A stretch of DNA of 64,000 nt from Streptomyces violens (GTDB lineage Bacteria; Actinomycetota; Actinomycetes; Streptomycetales; Streptomycetaceae), in the NCBI RefSeq assembly GCF_000717745.1, contig NZ_JOBH01000003.1:372001-436000 (forward strand). The letters are read 5' to 3'. Under the pieces are notes generated by a model, which was not told the origin of the DNA, ran no database searches, and was given only the letters and a program-made list of their open reading frames with translations. Of this stretch, positions 60,064 through 64,000 are shown in pieces. The translations under genes were made by a program, and so were the position numbers. Within the stretch, counting starts at the first letter, position 1. Every line of letters starts with the position of its first letter.

Positions 60064-60708
60064 ATGAGTGCTGAGGCTGATGATGTGGAGCGGCTGATCG
60101 CGGCCTGGGACCGGGTCGAAGCGTGGCTTCAGGCGCACGCACCGGCCTCCGCGGCGCTGCTGCGCCCGCCGGCCGGGGACGCAGACATCACCGCGGTGGA
60201 GGCGGCCATGGGCGTCGAGCTTCCGGGGGTGCTGGCGGCCTGGTACCGGATCCATGACGGTATCGACGAGGGCCATGGATCCGGGATTCTGCCGTCCGAC
60301 AAGACGATGTTGTCGCTCGACCAACTGGTGGATGAGTACCGGACCCGTACCCAGGACTGGGAGCGGGAGACGGGCATTCTGCCGTTCGCGCGGAAGGCTG
60401 GCGACATCTGGTCAGGCTGGTATGTGGACGCGCGCGAGGGCGAGTCCTCGTACGGCAATCTGGGGCACTGGTCGGTGGACGGTGGGGACGAGCCGTTCCC
60501 GTCGGATGCGAACGGGTGGCCGCTTGCCGACTGGTTGGCAGAGATGGCCACGGCATTGGAGGAGGGCCGGTGTTTGCAACTACCGAACGGGGCGGACGAC
60601 AGGAATGACTGGCCAGTCCTTACCGGTAGCCGCGGTCTGGCCTGGATTGATCCAAGGGATCCCCGGTTGTTCCCCGACGGGATGATCAAGCTGGACGGTC
60701 CCCTCTAA
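60064..60708 (+). CDS. SMI1/KNR4 (SUKH) family protein, probable immunity protein
   Basis: 214 residues from ATG 60064. SUKH signature features: ITAVEAAMGVELPGVLAAWY, RIHDGIDEGHGSGILPSD, and ILPFARKAGDIWSGWYVDAR. Bacterial SUKH proteins neutralise toxins of polymorphic systems, often nucleases. It is convergent with a secreted NucA/NucB-type nuclease, 64 bases apart, sharing a terminator. That pairing is the basis for the immunity call. Confidence 0.78.
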   Translation: MSAEADDVERLIAAWDRVEAWLQAHAPASAALLRPPAGDADITAVEAAMGVELPGVLAAWYRIHDGIDEGHGSGILPSDKTMLSLDQLVDEYRTRTQDWERETGILPFARKAGDIWSGWYVDAREGESSYGNLGHWSVDGGDEPFPSDANGWPLADWLAEMATALEEGRCLQLPNGADDRNDWPVLTGSRGLAWIDPRDPRLFPDGMIKLDGPL

Positions 60709-60713
60709 AGCCA

Positions 60714-60744
60714 GTGGCCCGAGAGCAGGGTGCTCCCGGGCCAC
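60714..60744. terminator. bidirectional hairpin terminator
   Basis: GTGGCCCG (60714-60721) pairs with CGGGCCAC (60737-60744), and inside it GAGCA pairs with TGCTC around GGG, giving about 13 pairs with one mismatch. It sits between the convergent SUKH and nuclease genes. Confidence 0.65.
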
Positions 60745-60771
60745 CACCCAGCGGGCAGTTTCTTACGCCGC

Positions 60772-62778
60772 TTACGCCTTAGGAACCGTGCACTTCACGG
60801 TTGTCTGGCTGGCGTCGCAGTGCTCGAACTCGGGGAACCTGACCCAGTATTTGTCCTCGTCCAACAGGTGGTACTTGCCGGCCCCGGCGAAGGTGCCGGG
60901 GAATCCGGCCATCGAACCGGAGTTGATCCAGCCCGACATAGTGGAGCGCCCACAGACTTCCTTCCAGGTCGGTGCGGCCTCGCGGATGTCGTCGTACAGG
61001 TGCCACTCACCCTGCTTGACGCGGGTGGCGTAGGTCTGCACACAGGCGTCGCCCGAGGTGACCTCGTTCAGGCCGCCAATGCTGGCGGGCATCCCACCGG
61101 AGTTGTAGGTAGAGGCATAGGCGAATTCGTCACACGACGGAGTGTCCGTCGGTTTGATCTCCGGCAGCAAGGTGGCGTCCGGATTGCCATAGACGCTTGC
61201 CCAGCTCTTACCGTCACTGCCCTTGGGGCAGATGACGTCCCGGTTCCTCTGCGGGTCATGATTATGGGCGTTCTTGCTTGCCTGCGGGAGGTACTTCATC
61301 GGCTTGCCCGCGCTCTCACTACCCGGGTGGTTGGGCAGCTTCGACTGGATCAGCCAGCCGTGCGCGACAGCGGCCGGATACTTCTTGAAGTTCATCACCC
61401 AGGTGGGGATGTACTTGTGGAACACGCAGCCCGGCTTGGTGGAGGCGATCGTGTCGCAACGGATCTGGGCGTCCACGGCCTGCCAGCGGATCGCCGAAGG
61501 ATTGGCGACCGCAGCGTAGCCGGTGATCTTCGCGCTCAGGTCGAGCATCTGCGACGTGTCCGCCGTCGTGCCGCCGTTCCAGGTATGCGTGATCGATCCC
61601 TCGGCGGTGTGCCAGTCGCCGACGGTCCACTCCAGCGCGCCGTCCCACTTCTGCGAGGTGTTATCGGTGGCGCAGTCCGTGGCGAGCAGACAGTCCATTT
61701 CCACGTTCAAGGTGACCGAGACGAACTTCTCGTCCAGCGTCACGGGCACAAGGGTGATCTTTTCCTCGATGGTGCCGGTGGTGGGAGACAGCTTGTACTG
61801 CTGACCGACCGCCCACGAGGCGTTCAGTATCTCACCGGTGGGCTTGCCGTCCTTGACGACGATGCCCTCGTACTCATAGTTGAAGCCGCCGATGCAGGCT
61901 TCAGTGCGCTTGATGTGTGAGTTGGTGTACGTGGCGCACCAGTTGGCGAGATCAGCCATTTTCATGGCCTTGGTGAGGGCCTTCTTCGTCGCCGCGCTAT
62001 GGTCCGGCACGATGCGTGAGCAAGGCTGGATGCCGGTCTTCTGGTTGAGTTCGCCGCAGTGCCAGCCGTCGCTGGTACGCAAACCCTTGTTCAGCGGCGG
62101 CTGAGTGGGCTCCACGGCGCGCATCGCCGGCTGGTCGATCTGCTGCGGCTCCTGGTAGTCCTCGAGGTTCACCGCTGCAGCGCCCTGATCTGGTTCGGGC
62201 AGCTTGATGTCCACCACGCGGTCACGGATCTTGAACTTGGCCCAGGGAGACCACTCGGTCTCGTACAGGCCGCCGTCGTAGGCGGAGGTGTGGAAGGTGT
62301 AGGTGACGCCCGGCTTCAGCTTGCCGTACGGAACCTTGACTTCGGCTGTCTTACCGGATGCCACGTAGTCGGACACCAGAACGCCGTACTGGCTGTCGTC
62401 GAGCTTGACCTGTGTTTTCGGGTTGCCGTTGGCGTCGGTCGTGTAGACCTCGAAGGTGAGGTTCGCCTTGTCCCCGTCGGGGTCGGTCACTGTGTTACGC
62501 AGGACAGCTTCAGTGGTGTTGACCTGCCACACCCCGCTCACGTCGGTGAAGGTCGGGCCGGCCTTGGGGGTCTTGCCCGAGACCGGACGGCTGCCGGCCC
62601 GGATGTTCTTCTCCGGACCTGCTGCTGGGCGCGACGAGGGCGCGGAGTCGGGGTCAGTGTTGGGAATGAAGGCGGCCTCGGGTGCGGCGGTTGCTACCCC
62701 GGATCCGAGAAGCAGGGCAGCCGCGGCACCCATGGCTATGCGAGTCAGGATGCCTCTTCGCTTGGTTAATCTGGACAC
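60772..62778 (-). CDS. secreted protein with NucA/NucB-type deoxyribonuclease domain
   Basis: 668 residues from GTG 62778 (GAGGA upstream). Signal peptide: LTRIAMGAAAALLLGSGVAT with Ala-rich cleavage site. The middle (residues 90-460) is beta-rich with Cys pairs, FN3-like (YTFHTSAYDGGLYETEWSPW). The C-terminal domain holds the NucA/NucB hallmark PSCDEFAYASTYNSGG, preceded by DVICPKGSDGKSWASVYGNP. NucA/NucB enzymes are metal-dependent non-specific DNases released into the medium. With the adjacent SUKH protein this looks like a secreted antibacterial or competition toxin. Confidence 0.78.
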   Translation of the reverse strand: MSRLTKRRGILTRIAMGAAAALLLGSGVATAAPEAAFIPNTDPDSAPSSRPAAGPEKNIRAGSRPVSGKTPKAGPTFTDVSGVWQVNTTEAVLRNTVTDPDGDKANLTFEVYTTDANGNPKTQVKLDDSQYGVLVSDYVASGKTAEVKVPYGKLKPGVTYTFHTSAYDGGLYETEWSPWAKFKIRDRVVDIKLPEPDQGAAAVNLEDYQEPQQIDQPAMRAVEPTQPPLNKGLRTSDGWHCGELNQKTGIQPCSRIVPDHSAATKKALTKAMKMADLANWCATYTNSHIKRTEACIGGFNYEYEGIVVKDGKPTGEILNASWAVGQQYKLSPTTGTIEEKITLVPVTLDEKFVSVTLNVEMDCLLATDCATDNTSQKWDGALEWTVGDWHTAEGSITHTWNGGTTADTSQMLDLSAKITGYAAVANPSAIRWQAVDAQIRCDTIASTKPGCVFHKYIPTWVMNFKKYPAAVAHGWLIQSKLPNHPGSESAGKPMKYLPQASKNAHNHDPQRNRDVICPKGSDGKSWASVYGNPDATLLPEIKPTDTPSCDEFAYASTYNSGGMPASIGGLNEVTSGDACVQTYATRVKQGEWHLYDDIREAAPTWKEVCGRSTMSGWINSGSMAGFPGTFAGAGKYHLLDEDKYWVRFPEFEHCDASQTTVKCTVPKA

Positions 62779-63032
62779 GTAGTTGTAGTCCTCGCTCGTC
62801 GTGATTGGATTCGTCGCGCCACTGGCTTTCTTAGGCGCTATCGAACACACGTAGCAACGTCACCTATTCGGACATCTCAGCCTGTTCGATAGATGCCGGA
62901 TGTGACGCTGCGCACGGTTGTAGAACACCCGGTCACGATTGCGTTGCACTCTCCGCTGTGGGGTGAAATGCCGTGTGCTGGCAGCGCAACTACCGGTGTG
63001 TGCTCCGCCCAGAGGACGAGGACACCCGCCCA

Positions 63033-64000
63033 TCAAGAAGGGCTCCTCCGAAGGTTCGGCCGAGGTGCGGAGGAATGGCGTGTCGCTGTGCTCGGGGGAG
63101 TTTTGGCCTCGGTGTATTGCGTTGGGCTACGCGCAAGGGCGGCGGCGGCACGGGCCGGCGACAGCCCGGTAAGCGCCTCCGCCGTGACTGGCTCAGTGCC
63201 GGGGCCGGCATCGGCGGCAGCCCGACGTCGACGCACTTCATCGAGCGGGCCGAGAGCGGTAAGGGTGTGGCTGATGACCTGGCCGGGCGCCAGTGTTTCG
63301 CTCCCGGCCAGGTCACGGGCCTGCTGCGCACAGGCGGCAGCCGTGCGAAGCAGCGAGGCGTCGAGGATCTGCTCCCCGAAGTAGCCGGCCGAGCCTCCGG
63401 CTGCGGTATCGCACAGGCAGCGCACGCGGTCGGCATCCAGTGTGCCGTCGACGAGGGCGCCGCGGCGTTGGCATTCCCACAGCACGGTGAGCTGGTCGAC
63501 CGGCTCACCCCGGTGGTGCAGTGCGCTCAGCGCGCGGTAGATCTGCCTGTGGCCCGAGTCGGCGAAATCCTCGGGGCGCAGCCATCCGACCACGTCACCC
63601 AGCTGCCGTGGGTAAGCGGTCAGTGTGCCCAGTAGGAATTCCTCGTCGGCCGGTACCCGCCCATCCGCCCTGTCCCCAGGAGCCGCGGACGCCGCCTGCG
63701 CTGTTCCTGGTCGAGCGACGACTTCGCTGCCCCAGCGGCGGCCGAGGTCATCGAGTACCTCGTACAGGACCTGGGCGTGGCGCAGGGTCTCAGCGACACC
63801 GGTGCCGCGGGCAGCATCGGCGCGCGCGCCGTGGTACAGGCGCTCGGCGTGCTCGGTGACGGTGCGGCGGATCGCACCCTCCAGCACCATCCGTCCGTAG
63901 AGCGGCGCGTGTGCCGGACGTGGGCAGGCCGATACCAGGGAGTGCATGTACGAGGCGGTGAGGCCGCGCGTGTGTGCGCTCGCCCGTGCGAGCGTGTCGT
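63033..64000 (-). CDS. DnaB-like helicase N-terminal-domain protein, start beyond right edge
   Basis: The minus strand is open from the edge (64000) to TGA at 63033; ATG 63947 is an internal candidate start but the frame continues upstream with sensible sequence (ARASAHTRGLTASYMHSLVS). The DnaB N-terminal domain is seen in EEFLLGTLTAYPRQLGDVVG, WLRPEDFADSGHRQIYRALS and a second half with LWECQRRGALVDGTLDADRV. The RecA-like helicase core is not downstream, so it is a partial DnaB protein or a plasmid-type primosome component. It fits with the DnaC-like loader at 49869. Confidence 0.75.
   Translation of the reverse strand, partial: DTLARASAHTRGLTASYMHSLVSACPRPAHAPLYGRMVLEGAIRRTVTEHAERLYHGARADAARGTGVAETLRHAQVLYEVLDDLGRRWGSEVVARPGTAQAASAAPGDRADGRVPADEEFLLGTLTAYPRQLGDVVGWLRPEDFADSGHRQIYRALSALHHRGEPVDQLTVLWECQRRGALVDGTLDADRVRCLCDTAAGGSAGYFGEQILDASLLRTAAACAQQARDLAGSETLAPGQVISHTLTALGPLDEVRRRRAAADAGPGTEPVTAEALTGLSPARAAAALARSPTQYTEAKTPPSTATRHSSAPRPNLRRSPS

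Noticed and set aside
62893..63384. 163-codon plus-strand frame near the right edge
   Set aside because: Most of it is antisense to the DnaB-N gene and shows no conserved features.
1..64000. tRNA or att site for integration
   Set aside because: I found no tRNA-like sequence, no integrase and no long direct repeats at likely borders.

Overview
The window looks like accessory DNA from a Streptomyces or a close relative. The base composition is very GC-rich, the real frames have strong G/C bias at third codon positions, GTG starts and TGATG/ATGA overlaps are common, and many families are actinomycete-specific (conservon proteins, WhiB, DUF317, DUF4913, DUF2637, FxLD-type methyltransferases). 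I saw no rRNA, tRNA, CRISPR array or complete insertion sequence. Remnants of two insertion sequences, a decayed phosphatase and several single-base frame breaks show active turnover. Replication and mobilisation genes on the right suggest a plasmid or an integrated mobile element; I cannot tell which.

Region by region: 1-5.5 kb holds small regulators and unknown proteins (XRE regulator cut by the left edge, TrmO-like methyltransferase, helix-turn-helix/TPR regulator, anti-sigma-type ATPase). 5.7-10.6 kb is a complete conservon (cvnA-cvnD) with a cytochrome P450. 11-12.3 kb is a regulator.

12.4-23.7 kb is the most striking part. A short gene at 19910-20179 (minus strand) encodes an 89-residue peptide built almost only of repeats, with eight copies each of Leu-Lys and Gly-Met-Arg-Pro-Asp and no leader. 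It heads a minus-strand series: desaturase-like oxygenase, amidinotransferase, JmjC/cupin oxygenase, haem-oxygenase-fold diiron protein, GFA-like protein, dimethylargininase-like hydrolase and cation/proton antiporter. Divergently on the plus strand lie a stand-alone lysyl-tRNA-synthetase-like ligase, a TauD-like dioxygenase and a HEAT-type DNA alkylation repair protein. I infer a ribosomal-peptide-based pathway, as far as I know not described, in which Lys and/or Arg side chains of the repeats are modified or used as a scaffold.

23.9-32 kb may be its export and tailoring half or a second peptide pathway: a 40-residue peptide translationally coupled to an ABC exporter, a tandem NUDIX protein, an isoaspartyl-type (FxLD-system) methyltransferase, and a methyltransferase-NUDIX-isoaspartyl-methyltransferase fusion. 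Each methyltransferase gene carries one apparent frame break. An endonuclease/exonuclease/phosphatase-family protein follows.

32-48 kb is a mosaic: IS5-like and IS21 remnants, a secreted chitin-binding-like protein, a zinc-ribbon/LexA-like small-gene run, a sigma factor with partner, a ricin-lectin protein with a large hydrophobic partner, an F420/FMN oxidoreductase, an ImmA/IrrE peptidase - membrane protein - amidohydrolase operon, an ankyrin protein and an XRE regulator.

48.1-64 kb is a replication/mobilisation module: replication-type protein with clustered palindromes inside the gene, DnaC-like ATPase, WhiB, DUF2637, MobC with a perfect 18-bp inverted repeat (candidate oriT), relaxase, DUF4913/DUF317 genes and a DnaB-N protein leaving the right edge. 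Within it sits a secreted NucA/NucB-type nuclease convergent with a SUKH (SMI1/KNR4) protein, a probable toxin-immunity pair.
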